From Candidatus Auribacterota bacterium (lineage in GTDB: Bacteria; Auribacterota; JAFGBW01; JAFGJP01), in assembly GCA_016929035.1 (NCBI GenBank), contig JAFGJP010000217.1, positions 1-24,599 on the forward strand: a DNA stretch of 24,599 bases, given 5' to 3'. Shown piece after piece: positions 1-7,274 of the stretch. The notes under the pieces are model-generated. The model did no database searches. It was not told the origin of the DNA and saw only the letters and a list, made by a program, of their open reading frames with translations. The position numbers were made by a program, and so were the translations under genes. The number at the start of each line of letters is the position of its first letter. Positions within the stretch are counted from its first letter, which is position 1.

Positions 1-88
1 AACGAACATTAAGGATTCCTTTAAAGTCGAAAATAAATCATGCTCATTATAATTTTGTTTCACGGGAAATTCATTATTAAAATTTTTT

Positions 89-1237
89 ATGGAAAAAAGA
101 GAACGACTGGAATTTTTTGATACGGTAAGAGGAGTCGTCATGCTGCTTATGGCTCTTGACCACGCCTCTTTTTTCTGGAATGCCGAAAGGGTCGCCGGCG
201 AAGGCCTGCACGGGTTTTTCCCAAGATACGCGAATATCTTTCAGATGTTTACCCGCGTGGCTTCCCATTTCACGCCCACGGCATTTCTTTTTATTGCCGG
301 ATGCATGATGGCCGTCTCAGCCGTGCGCAGAGAGACAAAGGGAGAGACGCGGAAAAGCGTCTCATGGCATTTCACCAGGCGCGGTCTCTGGCTTCTTTTC
401 CTGCAGTTTACTTTTGTCAACTTCGGGTTCATGACAAAGCCTTACCTTCACGGCAGCCTGAAAGCCGTCTTTTTTCTTGATGTTCTCTGGGCGATCGGGG
501 TGAACCTTATTCTTCTCTCATGGCTGAGATGCGCAGGCCGTTTCGCGCTCGCCGTGCTGGCTGCAGTCAGCCTTTTTCTTTTGCCGCTTATTCCTGAAAG
601 CGGGCTTCTTTATGCGGACAACGTTTTCCTTGAAGCCCTTGGCATCATGTTTTTTTCTCCGAGCGCGTCTTTTGCGTCTCCTCTTTACTGTCTTTATCCT
701 GTCTTTCCCTGGACAGGCGTAATGGTCTGCGGATATCTTTTTGGCAGATGGCTCATGAGGGACGATGAGAAGAAAGACGAAAAGCTTCTTCGCTTCAGTT
801 TTTTTTCAGGCGCAGTATGCCTGGCTGCTTTTTTTTTCCTTCGCACGGTCAACAGCCTGGGCAACAGGATATTCTGGAGCGATTGGACGGTCTTGGAATT
901 TTTTGCCGTTTCCAAGTATCCGCCCAGCCTGGTCTATTTCCTGTTGACGGCAGGCCTCACGTTATGGCTGTTATTTCTTTCTTTTCAAGTTGAGAAAAGT
1001 GAGGGAGCTTTTAAAAAAATTTCTAAAATCATTCAGGTTTTCGGACGCGTTCCTCTTTTCTTTTATGTTCTGCATCTTTATCTATACGGCGTTGTTCCCC
1101 TCCTGCTTGGCCTGAAAAAGCCGGTGTCTCTCATAAGCGTTTACGGGATCTGGCTGGCAGGAATTTTTCTTCTCATCAAGCCCTGTCAGTGGTTTTACAG
1201 ATACAAAGTCATGCGCAATCAGCACAAATCCATTTGA
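89..1237 (+). CDS. HGSNAT/DUF1624-like integral membrane acyltransferase
   Basis: The 382-residue protein is strongly hydrophobic, with roughly nine to ten membrane segments, and starts with a short basic cytoplasmic tail. The N-terminus has the family signature: RLEFFDTVRG at residues 6-15 followed by a helix ending in LDHASFFW, with D24 and H25. This pattern is typical of the heparan-alpha-glucosaminide N-acetyltransferase-like (DUF1624, YeiB-related) proteins, which are thought to move acyl groups across the inner membrane onto sugars. The bacterial substrate is unknown. The ATG at 89 has no obvious Shine-Dalgarno sequence, but it directly precedes the conserved motif, so the start is probably right. 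A T9 run lies inside the gene near 828-837. The gene stands alone: the next gene is convergent and 84 bp away. Family call is fairly sure; substrate is not. Confidence 0.8.
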   Translation: MEKRERLEFFDTVRGVVMLLMALDHASFFWNAERVAGEGLHGFFPRYANIFQMFTRVASHFTPTAFLFIAGCMMAVSAVRRETKGETRKSVSWHFTRRGLWLLFLQFTFVNFGFMTKPYLHGSLKAVFFLDVLWAIGVNLILLSWLRCAGRFALAVLAAVSLFLLPLIPESGLLYADNVFLEALGIMFFSPSASFASPLYCLYPVFPWTGVMVCGYLFGRWLMRDDEKKDEKLLRFSFFSGAVCLAAFFFLRTVNSLGNRIFWSDWTVLEFFAVSKYPPSLVYFLLTAGLTLWLLFLSFQVEKSEGAFKKISKIIQVFGRVPLFFYVLHLYLYGVVPLLLGLKKPVSLISVYGIWLAGIFLLIKPCQWFYRYKVMRNQHKSI

Positions 1238-1321
1238 GATGCCTGACGCGTAATGAGCAAAGCGTAAAAGACACAAAAAAATCAGGACATCAGGTTAACA
1301 GGATACCGGGGCACCAGAAGA

Positions 1322-2215
1322 TCAGGGAAGCGGGAGGCACAATTCCCGCCGGCCATGAAGATATTTTAAAAAACTTTCCTTTGCCTGATAGGAGCTTCGT
1401 ATGAAAGGGCCTGCCAGGACAACGCTGAAATCCATATCTTTTAAGGCAGAGGAAAGCTCCTGAAATTCTTCAGGTGCATAATAGCGATCAACAGGAACAT
1501 GCTTCCGGCTTGGCTGAAGATACTGCCCTATGTAAAAGATATCCACGCCAGCTTCCCTGGCCTTTTGAGCTGTTTCTATGATCTCCTGCTTTGACTCTCC
1601 CAGGCCCACCATGAGGGCTGACTTAACGGGGATGCCGCCGGCCGATCGCCTGAGGCATCTTAAAACGTCCAGCGTTTTCTTATAGGACGAGGCCGGGCGT
1701 ATGGATGGATAAAGCCTTTCGACTGTTTCAATGTTGTGGCCTATGACAGAAGGCCCGGCGTCCATGACAGCTTTCAAGAGAGGCTCTTTGGCCTGGAAGT
1801 CCGGGATGAGAAGCTCAACAGGAACGCCGCAGCTCTTTTTGATCATGCGGGTGGTCTGGACAAAGTGACTGCATCCAGAATCAGCAAGGTCATCCCGGGT
1901 CACGGAGGTTATGACAGCATAGTCTGTCGCAAGAGCTTTGAGGGCCTTGGCGATTTTTTCCGGCTCGCTTTCATCAAGGATCTCCGGGGCAGGCCCTTCT
2001 TCGACATTGCAGAACCGGCAGTTTCTTGTGCACCGGGTGCCCATGATAAGAAAAGTCACATCTTTTTTTTCCCAGCAGCTGCATTTGTTCGGACACATGG
2101 CTTCCTCGCAAACCGTATGAAGGTTTTGCTTTTTCAGTATTTGTGAGACCTGCTGATACGGCTTGGAGGCAGAGACCCTTGAGCGTATCCAGAAAGGCTT
2201 TCTGATGCTTTCCAT
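1322..2215 (-). CDS. lipA: Lipoyl synthase (radical SAM)
   Basis: Inserts two sulfurs into protein-bound octanoyl groups to make lipoyl cofactor for 2-oxoacid dehydrogenases and the glycine cleavage system. Both [4Fe-4S] sites are visible: the auxiliary-cluster motif C36-x4-C41-x5-C47 and the radical-SAM motif C62TRNCRFC69 (CX3CX2C). The C-terminal RSSY segment, which supplies the serine ligand of the auxiliary cluster in this family, is present in GPFIRSSYQA. Length is 297 residues from the ATG at 2215, normal for LipA. The frame can be extended to a TTG at 2260, but that codon lies upstream of the -10 box of a good minus-strand promoter (2248-2276), so the ATG is preferred. No lipB or lplA is adjacent. 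The gene is divergent from the methyltransferase at 2316. Confidence 0.95.
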   Translation of the reverse strand: MESIRKPFWIRSRVSASKPYQQVSQILKKQNLHTVCEEAMCPNKCSCWEKKDVTFLIMGTRCTRNCRFCNVEEGPAPEILDESEPEKIAKALKALATDYAVITSVTRDDLADSGCSHFVQTTRMIKKSCGVPVELLIPDFQAKEPLLKAVMDAGPSVIGHNIETVERLYPSIRPASSYKKTLDVLRCLRRSAGGIPVKSALMVGLGESKQEIIETAQKAREAGVDIFYIGQYLQPSRKHVPVDRYYAPEEFQELSSALKDMDFSVVLAGPFIRSSYQAKESFLKYLHGRRELCLPLP

Positions 2216-2247
2216 GTTTTTCTTTGCTTTACCTGTTTTTGAGAAGA

Positions 2248-2276
2248 AGTATAATAACAATTTAAAATGAGTTCAA
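2248..2276 (-). promoter_or_regulatory. Sigma-70-type promoter of lipA
   Basis: Reading the minus strand: TTGAAC at 2276-2271, a 17-bp spacer, then TATACT at 2253-2248. Spacing is ideal and both hexamers match consensus closely. Transcription would start near 2241, leaving a leader of about 25 nt before the lipA ATG. Predicted from sequence only. Confidence 0.6.
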
Positions 2277-2315
2277 GATATTCAGAAGCAGGATCTTAAA
2301 AGGCTGAAAGCGGAG

Positions 2316-3143
2316 ATGCAGGAAAAAAAACAAACGTGCTGGCTTTGTGAGGGCGATAGGCTGACCGCATGCTTTTCAAAATACGGCGGACATTATTTTC
2401 AGTGTCAGGGCTGCGGCCTTCTTCTTTCTTCCCTGGCAGAAACCGCGGAAATGAGACATGACAGAGATTCTTCCTTTTCACCTGAATCCGAAAGGGATCT
2501 CAGCGTCAATATTGAAAGAGAGTATTCTGACAAATCTCAAAAAAGATATTGTCAGGAAATACGGAAGTACACGGAGTATCGCCAAAAGAACAGGATCCTT
2601 GATGTGGGGTGCGGGACAGGGGGGTTTCTTTTTACCGCGATGAAGTCCGGGTGGCGGGCCGTCGGCACAGAAGTCTCTTCGCAGGCCGTTCAGGCAGCTG
2701 AAGGGAAAGGGCTTGAGGTCCATCTGGGGGCTCTCAGAGACAGGATTTTTGAAAACGACAGCTTTGACATCATCAGGATGGAAGACGTGATCGAGCATCT
2801 GAAAGATCCTTTGGGAGACCTTCATATCTGTCACGGACTTCTTAGGCCCGGCGGTCTCCTTGTCTTATCGACAGTCAATGTCGACAGTTTGACATTCGTC
2901 CTGTTAAGGGAAAGGTGGAGGTATATTGATCCGAGATACCATATTCACCTGTTCACGCTTAAGAATCTTTCTCTTCTTTTGGAAAAAAGCGGCTTCAGGA
3001 TCATCTCTTTCAAGACAGCGGGATTAAGAACGCGCGAAGATAAAAAGATGCAGAGATATCTGCGGCCGGCTTTAAAATTACTGGCGAAGATCTTCCGAAA
3101 GGGTCATCGCATGGGCGTCATGGCCGTGAAAAGCAGAGAGTAG
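2316..3143 (+). CDS. Class I SAM-dependent methyltransferase with N-terminal zinc-ribbon-like motif
   Basis: 275 residues. The N-terminus has two CxxC pairs (C8WLC11 and C30QGC33), the zinc-binding pattern often seen in front of Methyltransf_23-type enzymes of sugar and surface-polysaccharide pathways. The SAM-binding motif I is DVGCGTGGF at 96-104, followed by an acidic end of strand 2 (GTEVS) and a post-motif region IRMEDVIEHLKDP typical of UbiG/Methyltransf_11-like folds. The substrate cannot be read from sequence. The ATG at 2316 overlaps the GGAG preceding it, so the SD spacing is poor; another in-frame ATG lies 45 codons in but would remove the zinc motif. Its stop codon is the first base triplet of an odd AGTA-rich string (3138-3170). 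Confidence 0.85.
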   Translation: MQEKKQTCWLCEGDRLTACFSKYGGHYFQCQGCGLLLSSLAETAEMRHDRDSSFSPESERDLSVNIEREYSDKSQKRYCQEIRKYTEYRQKNRILDVGCGTGGFLFTAMKSGWRAVGTEVSSQAVQAAEGKGLEVHLGALRDRIFENDSFDIIRMEDVIEHLKDPLGDLHICHGLLRPGGLLVLSTVNVDSLTFVLLRERWRYIDPRYHIHLFTLKNLSLLLEKSGFRIISFKTAGLRTREDKKMQRYLRPALKLLAKIFRKGHRMGVMAVKSRE

Positions 3144-3371
3144 AAAGTAGCAAGTAAAAAGTAAAAAAGGAAAGAGAAAAACAACACATATTTATCCTTC
3201 TTTTTTCTTAGTGTTCTGCTTCGTGGCCCTTAGTGGCTGACTTTTGTGTTTTTTTGCCGAAGGCGAAAATTGATCCTGCTTTACTCTGCTTGCCCCGTTT
3301 CCGCTGAAAGCGGATCACGGGGTGTTCTCTGTGGCAAAACTTATAATCATCTGTGCGTCAGCACTCCTTCT
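3144..3371. repeat. Intergenic region with AGTA-rich string and GC-rich hairpins
   Basis: Space between two convergent genes with no credible ORF. It opens with an AGTA/AAAGTA-rich string (about 3138-3170) whose reverse-complement relative occurs before the PilZ gene (23962-24003). A hairpin TTTTGCC-gaa-GGCGAAAA lies near 3253-3269. A longer one at 3293-3322 has arms CCCCGT/ACGGGG and an inner stem CCGCT/AGCGG. GCCCCGT...TCACGGGGT recurs at 16765-16788. These look like dispersed intergenic repeats; the 3293-3322 hairpin could act as a bidirectional terminator although it lacks a clear U-tract. Confidence 0.5.
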
Positions 3372-4148
3372 TCACATGCGTGATGCCCAGATGACTGACT
3401 CGCTTCCTGTCCTTGTTTCGTAGCCGTTTTTCTTAAGATGCTTTTCCAGCTCGTCGATATTTGCTTTTTCTGTCAGCCCAGGGTGGACCTCTGCGACGAT
3501 CTGGGAAATTTTGTTGAAATACTCAGCAGGAAGGCTGTAGAGGATATTATATTCCGCTCCTTCACAGTCCAGCTTCAGAAGGTCGATTTGAAAGATGCCG
3601 AATTTCCTGAAAATATCCGGAAGCGAAAGGCAGGGAACTTCGATTTCGTCCCAAAATGACTGATATTTGAAGATAGATGCACGGGTCGGAAAACTCTCCT
3701 GAGGGATATATTTTAATGTGATTTTACCGCTTTGCCCAAAGACAGCTATGTTTTCACAGACGAGATTTTTGTCAGGATTTTTTTGGAAGTTTTGAGAAAG
3801 GAATTTATAATTTTCTTTCATCGGTTCAAAGGCAATAATGCGCGCAAGAGGATACCTGGATGCCATGAAAAGGGAGTAGCATCCCACGTTGGCGCCGACG
3901 TCAAGAATCGTCAGCGGCATTTCAGGTGAAAGCTCGGTCAACCCCTTCATATAGCATTCGTCCATGATGATTTCCTTAAAGACGTTCATGGTCTGCTTAT
4001 GGACTTCAAGACTCACGCTGTTCCTGAGCTTGAAAAGAACAGGGTATGAGCGGATGAGACGGAATTTGTGAGCCGGGTAAACCCACCAGTTTTTCAGGTT
4101 TTTGAATAGATTCAAGTATCTTTGAAATTGATTAGTTCTTTTTTGCAT
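3372..4148 (-). CDS. FkbM family methyltransferase
   Basis: 258 residues. The FkbM pattern is clear: SAM-binding motif I as ILDVGANVGCYS (DVGANVG at 83-89), an acidic FEP at 107-109 with the following KENYKFL helix, and the family's C-terminal hallmark LLKLDCEGAEYNIL (LKLDCEGAE at 191-199). Members O-methylate sugars, polyketides or surface glycans; this one's acceptor is unknown. The basic, aromatic N-terminus (WWVYPAHKFR) might bind membrane or a lipid-linked sugar, which is speculation. It is transcribed alone on the minus strand, convergent with the methyltransferase ending at 3143. Base use is slightly more AT-rich than its neighbours. A 31-bp imperfect palindrome lies just upstream of the start (4165-4195). 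Confidence 0.9.
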   Translation of the reverse strand: MQKRTNQFQRYLNLFKNLKNWWVYPAHKFRLIRSYPVLFKLRNSVSLEVHKQTMNVFKEIIMDECYMKGLTELSPEMPLTILDVGANVGCYSLFMASRYPLARIIAFEPMKENYKFLSQNFQKNPDKNLVCENIAVFGQSGKITLKYIPQESFPTRASIFKYQSFWDEIEVPCLSLPDIFRKFGIFQIDLLKLDCEGAEYNILYSLPAEYFNKISQIVAEVHPGLTEKANIDELEKHLKKNGYETRTGSESVIWASRM

Positions 4149-4164
4149 GAGTCGAGAAATCGGG

Positions 4165-4195
4165 ATCCCTGTTATTTTATAAGAATATCAGGGAT
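4165..4195. promoter_or_regulatory. Imperfect palindrome upstream of the FkbM gene
   Basis: Arms ATCCCTG (4165-4171) and CAGGGAT (4189-4195) continue inward, pairing about 13 of 15 positions around one centre base. It begins 17 bp before the minus-strand ATG at 4148, and its AT-rich core contains TATAA-like sequence readable as a -10 on the minus strand. Position and symmetry fit an operator, but a hairpin in the leader is equally possible. Confidence 0.35.
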
Positions 4196-4227
4196 TATAA
4201 AAGAACAATCAGGCCGAATGAAATGAT

Positions 4228-4269
4228 TAATCTGGATACTTCACGGATTTTCATGAAATATCCGGATTA
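4228..4269. repeat. Dispersed 42-bp palindromic repeat, copy 1
   Basis: Left arm TAATCTGGATACTTCA (4228-4243), 10-nt centre, right arm TGAAATATCCGGATTA (4254-4269); 14 of 16 positions pair. Related copies are at 5884-5925 and 24558-24599. It sits between the divergent FkbM gene and the gene at 4338. Confidence 0.8.
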
Positions 4270-4337
4270 AAAAAGTTGCAGGGGCTTTTGGAAAATGTTA
4301 GGCTTTTTTTCCTGATGACTGAACCACTTTATTTTTT

Positions 4338-5102
4338 ATGACAATGAACGATTTTAAACGGCTGGAAGAACTGACCCGGATTTTGAATAAGGCCCGCCAG
4401 GATTACTGGCAGGCAGATGACAGGGACAAGCCGCGTTTATCCATGTTTGTCCTGTTCATTTTATTCATCGCATTGACCGTTTCGCTTGTTGTTTTTTTTT
4501 CAAGCCCGGCCTTGCGCGGCAGCGGATTTGTTGCGGCCGTTCTTTTTCTTCAGCTTATTTTTGCGGCATGGCTGGGGACGCGGATCTATTTCTATTTTCG
4601 TTCAAAGAGTGAACTCAGGAAAACAGTGATTCAAACGAATGAAGAGATCGTCTCGATTAATCAGGACCATTTCTTCAAGCTTATGGAGGAGGTCAAAAAC
4701 AGCTTTCCTGTGCAAGAAAAAGAGTTTGCTGAATTCTTTTGCTGTATTGCCGCTTTTTTTAGTTTTGACGGATTCAGGGATTCAGACGGCGGAGGCGGAG
4801 GACTGAAGTCTCCTCTTTTTGAAAAATGGAAGATACCGGAATTTATTACGTTAAAGACAGAAGGAGATAAAATTTTAAATACACGGCTCCTCAGGTCTGT
4901 TCCGGAGCATCAGCAGCTGGGCATTTTGGCGATCATAAGAAAAAATATCCAGCACGTGACAGTGGCGGAATCAGAAAATACGCCTGCTGTTGATGCTTCC
5001 AATCAAAACGTTTTTCTTATCAAGCGCCTCAGTAAAGATCCGTCATTCAAGAATCGATTTTCAAGCCTGATTGATCGTTTCATGGTCGAGCCACATGGAT
5101 AA
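4338..5102 (+). CDS. Unknown protein with two transmembrane segments and a large soluble C-terminal region
   Basis: 254 residues; I do not recognise a family. Residues 1-34 are charged and helical (KRLEELTRILNKAR). Two membrane segments follow, about 36-55 and 62-86, separated by a short loop, forming a hairpin. The remaining 165 residues look soluble and likely share the side of the N-terminus (cytoplasmic by the positive-inside rule, given RSKSELRK after TM2). A pentaglycine stretch follows DSDG near residue 150. Start is ATG 4338 or the ATG two codons later; neither has a clear SD. The stop overlaps the start of the methyltransferase at 5095 by 8 bp, which suggests translational coupling and a shared task. 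Existence as a gene is well supported by length and the coupled neighbour. Confidence 0.75.
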   Translation: MTMNDFKRLEELTRILNKARQDYWQADDRDKPRLSMFVLFILFIALTVSLVVFFSSPALRGSGFVAAVLFLQLIFAAWLGTRIYFYFRSKSELRKTVIQTNEEIVSINQDHFFKLMEEVKNSFPVQEKEFAEFFCCIAAFFSFDGFRDSDGGGGGLKSPLFEKWKIPEFITLKTEGDKILNTRLLRSVPEHQQLGILAIIRKNIQHVTVAESENTPAVDASNQNVFLIKRLSKDPSFKNRFSSLIDRFMVEPHG

Positions 5103-5862
5103 AGCCGACTTTTCTTACAGAACAGGAGCAAAGCTCCGGAGCCTGACCGGATACAGCGTGATTCTCGGACGCCGGCTCCGCAATATTTTTTCTTTCCATA
5201 AGGCCGAGCGGGAGCTCAACCAGTTGCTTGTCGGATACCCCCACAATCACAACTACAGCATTGGAAGGAAAAATCTATGGCCGGGCTTTCAGCTTTATGA
5301 AAGGGACAGGCTTGTCACCCCGCTGATTCCCGAGGATTGCAAAAGTTTTTTAGACATCGGAAGCTGTAAGGGTTATTATGTTTTAAGAACGGCCATGAGG
5401 TGTCGTTGTCAGGTTTCAGCAGGGATAGATATCCATGAGCCGTTTATCGCAACGTCTCAAAAAGTCGGCGAATATCTCGGTGTCAGGAACGCGCGGTTTT
5501 ATCTTTCAGATCTTGAGCAGTTATCCAGTAATCCGGAAGCTTTTGGAGGTCCCTTTCAGGTCGTCTTGCTTATCGGCACCTATCAGTATCTTTTTTGGGG
5601 AAGCGGACTCAATATGAAAGCTTTTTACAGCCATGAGGAAATCCTTTCTAGGCTTTCAAAGGTCTGCACACAAAGAATTATCTTTTCAGCGCGTCTTGAA
5701 GCGGACTGGCTGTCCGGAGGCATTAAAGAAAAAGCGCGTCTTCTCAAGAAAAAAATCCCATACAGCACAGCGCATTTTCTTGAAGCGGCCGGCCGGTATT
5801 TCCAGATCCAAAAAGCAGGGTATCTGGGAAAATATCCGTTGTTCCTCATGATGAAAAAATAA
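5095..5862 (+). CDS. Class I SAM-dependent methyltransferase
   Basis: 255 residues from the ATG at 5095; the frame also opens at a TTG at 5071, but the ATG is favoured because it overlaps the preceding stop by 8 bp, a typical coupled start. SAM motif I is SFLDIGSCKGYYVLR (DIGSCKGYY at 87-95), with a cysteine in the glycine-rich loop. Motif II follows as AGIDIHEPF, and FYLSDLEQL resembles the adenine-contacting acidic segment. The region VVLLIGTYQYLFWG after strand 4 is unusual in its aromatics. No substrate can be named. Its partner is the two-TM protein upstream, so the reaction may take place at the inner membrane (inference). Confidence 0.8.
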   Translation: MDKADFSYRTGAKLRSLTGYSVILGRRLRNIFSFHKAERELNQLLVGYPHNHNYSIGRKNLWPGFQLYERDRLVTPLIPEDCKSFLDIGSCKGYYVLRTAMRCRCQVSAGIDIHEPFIATSQKVGEYLGVRNARFYLSDLEQLSSNPEAFGGPFQVVLLIGTYQYLFWGSGLNMKAFYSHEEILSRLSKVCTQRIIFSARLEADWLSGGIKEKARLLKKKIPYSTAHFLEAAGRYFQIQKAGYLGKYPLFLMMKK

Positions 5863-5883
5863 AAGAAAGTTTCCGCCTCCGTT

Positions 5884-5925
5884 TAGTCCGGATATTTCAC
5901 AATTTTTTATGAAATGTTCAGGTTA
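5884..5925. repeat. Dispersed 42-bp palindromic repeat, copy 2
   Basis: Left arm TAGTCCGGATATTTCA (5884-5899), 10-nt T-rich centre, right arm TGAAATGTTCAGGTTA (5910-5925). Arms pair at 11 of 16 positions, so this copy is more decayed than copies 1 and 3 but has the same length and core. It starts 21 bp after the methyltransferase stop. Confidence 0.75.
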
Positions 5926-6074
5926 GACTTCGGCGAGACAAGCCTGCATGGACATCAGAAAAATCATCGCTGAAGCGCGGAAGGGCTGGATCATCTAAAA
6001 GACCACTCCTTAGCGTTTCCACGATCATATGTTTTCGCTTCAGAGAAAACTCCTTTACCTGGTATAAAAAATTA

Positions 6075-6103
6075 TTCTCAATATCGGATTTTTCGTATAT
6101 ACT
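6075..6103 (+). promoter_or_regulatory. Possible promoter of the flagellar cluster
   Basis: TTCTCA at 6075-6080, 17-bp spacer, TATACT at 6098-6103, followed by the AGGAG ribosome site at 6111-6115 and the fliA ATG at 6125. The -10 is good, the -35 moderate. No sigma-28 consensus (TAAA-N15-GCCGATAA) was found here, so fliA is probably not autoregulated through this site. Confidence 0.35.
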
Positions 6104-6124
6104 TGAAATAAGGAGAAGTCTGTC

Positions 6125-6928
6125 ATGAAGACACCTGCAGGAAAGGCAAAAAAAGCCGATGAAAAAGTCGTCAACGGATGGTGGTTCGTCTACAAGAAAA
6201 ACGGCTCAATCGAAGCAAAAAACAGCCTCATTGAGCACTATCTTGCAGTCGTGAAATACACGGTTTCAAGGATCCTTCCGGGACTTCCTCCTCACGTTCA
6301 CCCGGATGATCTGATAAGTGCTGGAGTTACGGGGCTTATAGAAGCCATAGAAAATTATGACATTTCCTCGAACACCAAATTCGAGAGTTTTGCGAACTTT
6401 CGCATCCATGGGTCGATCATTGATGAGCTGAGAGCCATGGACTGGGTTCCCCGCTCCATCCGGAACAAAGCCAGAAAACTTCAGGCTGCCTATTCGGTTC
6501 TCGAGAGAAAATTAGGCCGTCCGGCCACAGATACGGAGGTGTCGGAATTCCTCAATATAACCAATCAGGAATTTGATGACCTCATCAATGAAACCAGGTG
6601 CATCAATATCATTTCTCTCAATACGCCCATAAAAAGAGGAGATAGTACTCAATTTAGCGAAATTATTGCCGATACTAAAGATAAACTCCCTGCATATGAA
6701 ATGCAGAAAAAAGACCGAAAGCGACTGATTATCGAAGCGATCAACCAGTTGCCGAAGCAGGAGAGACTGGTTCTGACTCTCTACTACTACGAGGAAATGA
6801 CTTTTAAGGAAGTCGGCGAAGTCATTGGGGTTTCGGAGTCTCGAATATCGCAAATTCATACGAAGGCTATATTCCGGCTCAGGGGGAAGCTGGATATAAG
6901 TGAGGTTGTTTTTAATGCGTCCTATTGA
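6125..6928 (+). CDS. fliA: RNA polymerase sigma-28 factor (flagellar/motility)
   Basis: 267 residues, within the usual FliA/WhiG range. Region 2 spans about 31-110, with HPDDLISAGVTGLIEAIENYD at 59-79 and the FliA-type segment FRIHGSIIDELRAMDWVPRS at 92-111, which includes the DWVPRS that marks this subgroup. Region 3 is about 112-165, and region 4 about 203-256 with the helix-turn-helix TFKEVGEVIGVSESRISQIH. It directs RNA polymerase to late flagellar and chemotaxis promoters. The AGGAG at 6111-6115 is well spaced for the ATG at 6125. The 3' end overlaps the next gene's ATG by 14 bp. No flgM-like anti-sigma gene is seen next to it; the small charged gene downstream is an untested candidate for a regulatory partner. 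Confidence 0.95.
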   Translation: MKTPAGKAKKADEKVVNGWWFVYKKNGSIEAKNSLIEHYLAVVKYTVSRILPGLPPHVHPDDLISAGVTGLIEAIENYDISSNTKFESFANFRIHGSIIDELRAMDWVPRSIRNKARKLQAAYSVLERKLGRPATDTEVSEFLNITNQEFDDLINETRCINIISLNTPIKRGDSTQFSEIIADTKDKLPAYEMQKKDRKRLIIEAINQLPKQERLVLTLYYYEEMTFKEVGEVIGVSESRISQIHTKAIFRLRGKLDISEVVFNASY

Positions 6929-7226
6929 TATTCAGAATGCGATTGATCACGTTCAGGCAGGTGAGCGCATTCTGCATGTGAGGAAAGTCGAGGATGGGGA
7001 GACAACTGATCATTTTGCAAAGCGGCTGAGCGAGGAAGTCGAGCAGAAAAGGACGAGCGTCACAGACACAGAACATGCAGAAGGCCTCAAGGTTGAAGAA
7101 GAAGGCGGCGGCCAGAGCCAGTACCAGAACCTCAGGAAGAAAAAGAAAAAAGAAGAGGAAAGCACAGAAGAGGAAAAACGGGTCAAGGAAGAGGGAAAAG
7201 GAAATATTCTTGATCTCAATGCGTAG
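6915..7226 (+). CDS. Small highly charged protein of the flagellar cluster
   Basis: 103 residues from the ATG at 6915, which overlaps the fliA stop by 14 bp; a GTG at 6900 would add five residues. The N-terminus RPIDIQNAIDHVQAGERI looks like an ordered helix. The rest is low-complexity: heptad-like charged helix (FAKRLSEEVEQKR) followed by Lys/Glu runs (RKKKKKEEESTEEEKRV) encoded by a nearly pure purine tract at about 7133-7203. The C-terminus is GNILDLNA. I recall similar short proteins beside flagellar genes in other phyla, but cannot name a family. Coupling to fliA and position before fliK suggest a flagellar export chaperone, regulator or filler protein; this is inference. It does not show the FlgM pattern. 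Confidence 0.7.
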   Translation: MRPIDIQNAIDHVQAGERILHVRKVEDGETTDHFAKRLSEEVEQKRTSVTDTEHAEGLKVEEEGGGQSQYQNLRKKKKKEEESTEEEKRVKEEGKGNILDLNA

Positions 7227-7274
7227 CCTGCCACTGAACCGGGCTCGTAAAATAGACAGCTTAGGAAAGAGTTT

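Noticed and set aside
2216..2260. N-terminal extension of LipA from a TTG at 2260
   Set aside because: The extension starts upstream of the -10 box of the likely lipA promoter and adds residues not typical of LipA; ATG 2215 gives normal length.
5948..5998. 16-codon ORF (MDIRKIIAEARKGWII) upstream of fliA
   Set aside because: No ribosome site, no conserved context; a leader peptide cannot be argued from sequence alone.
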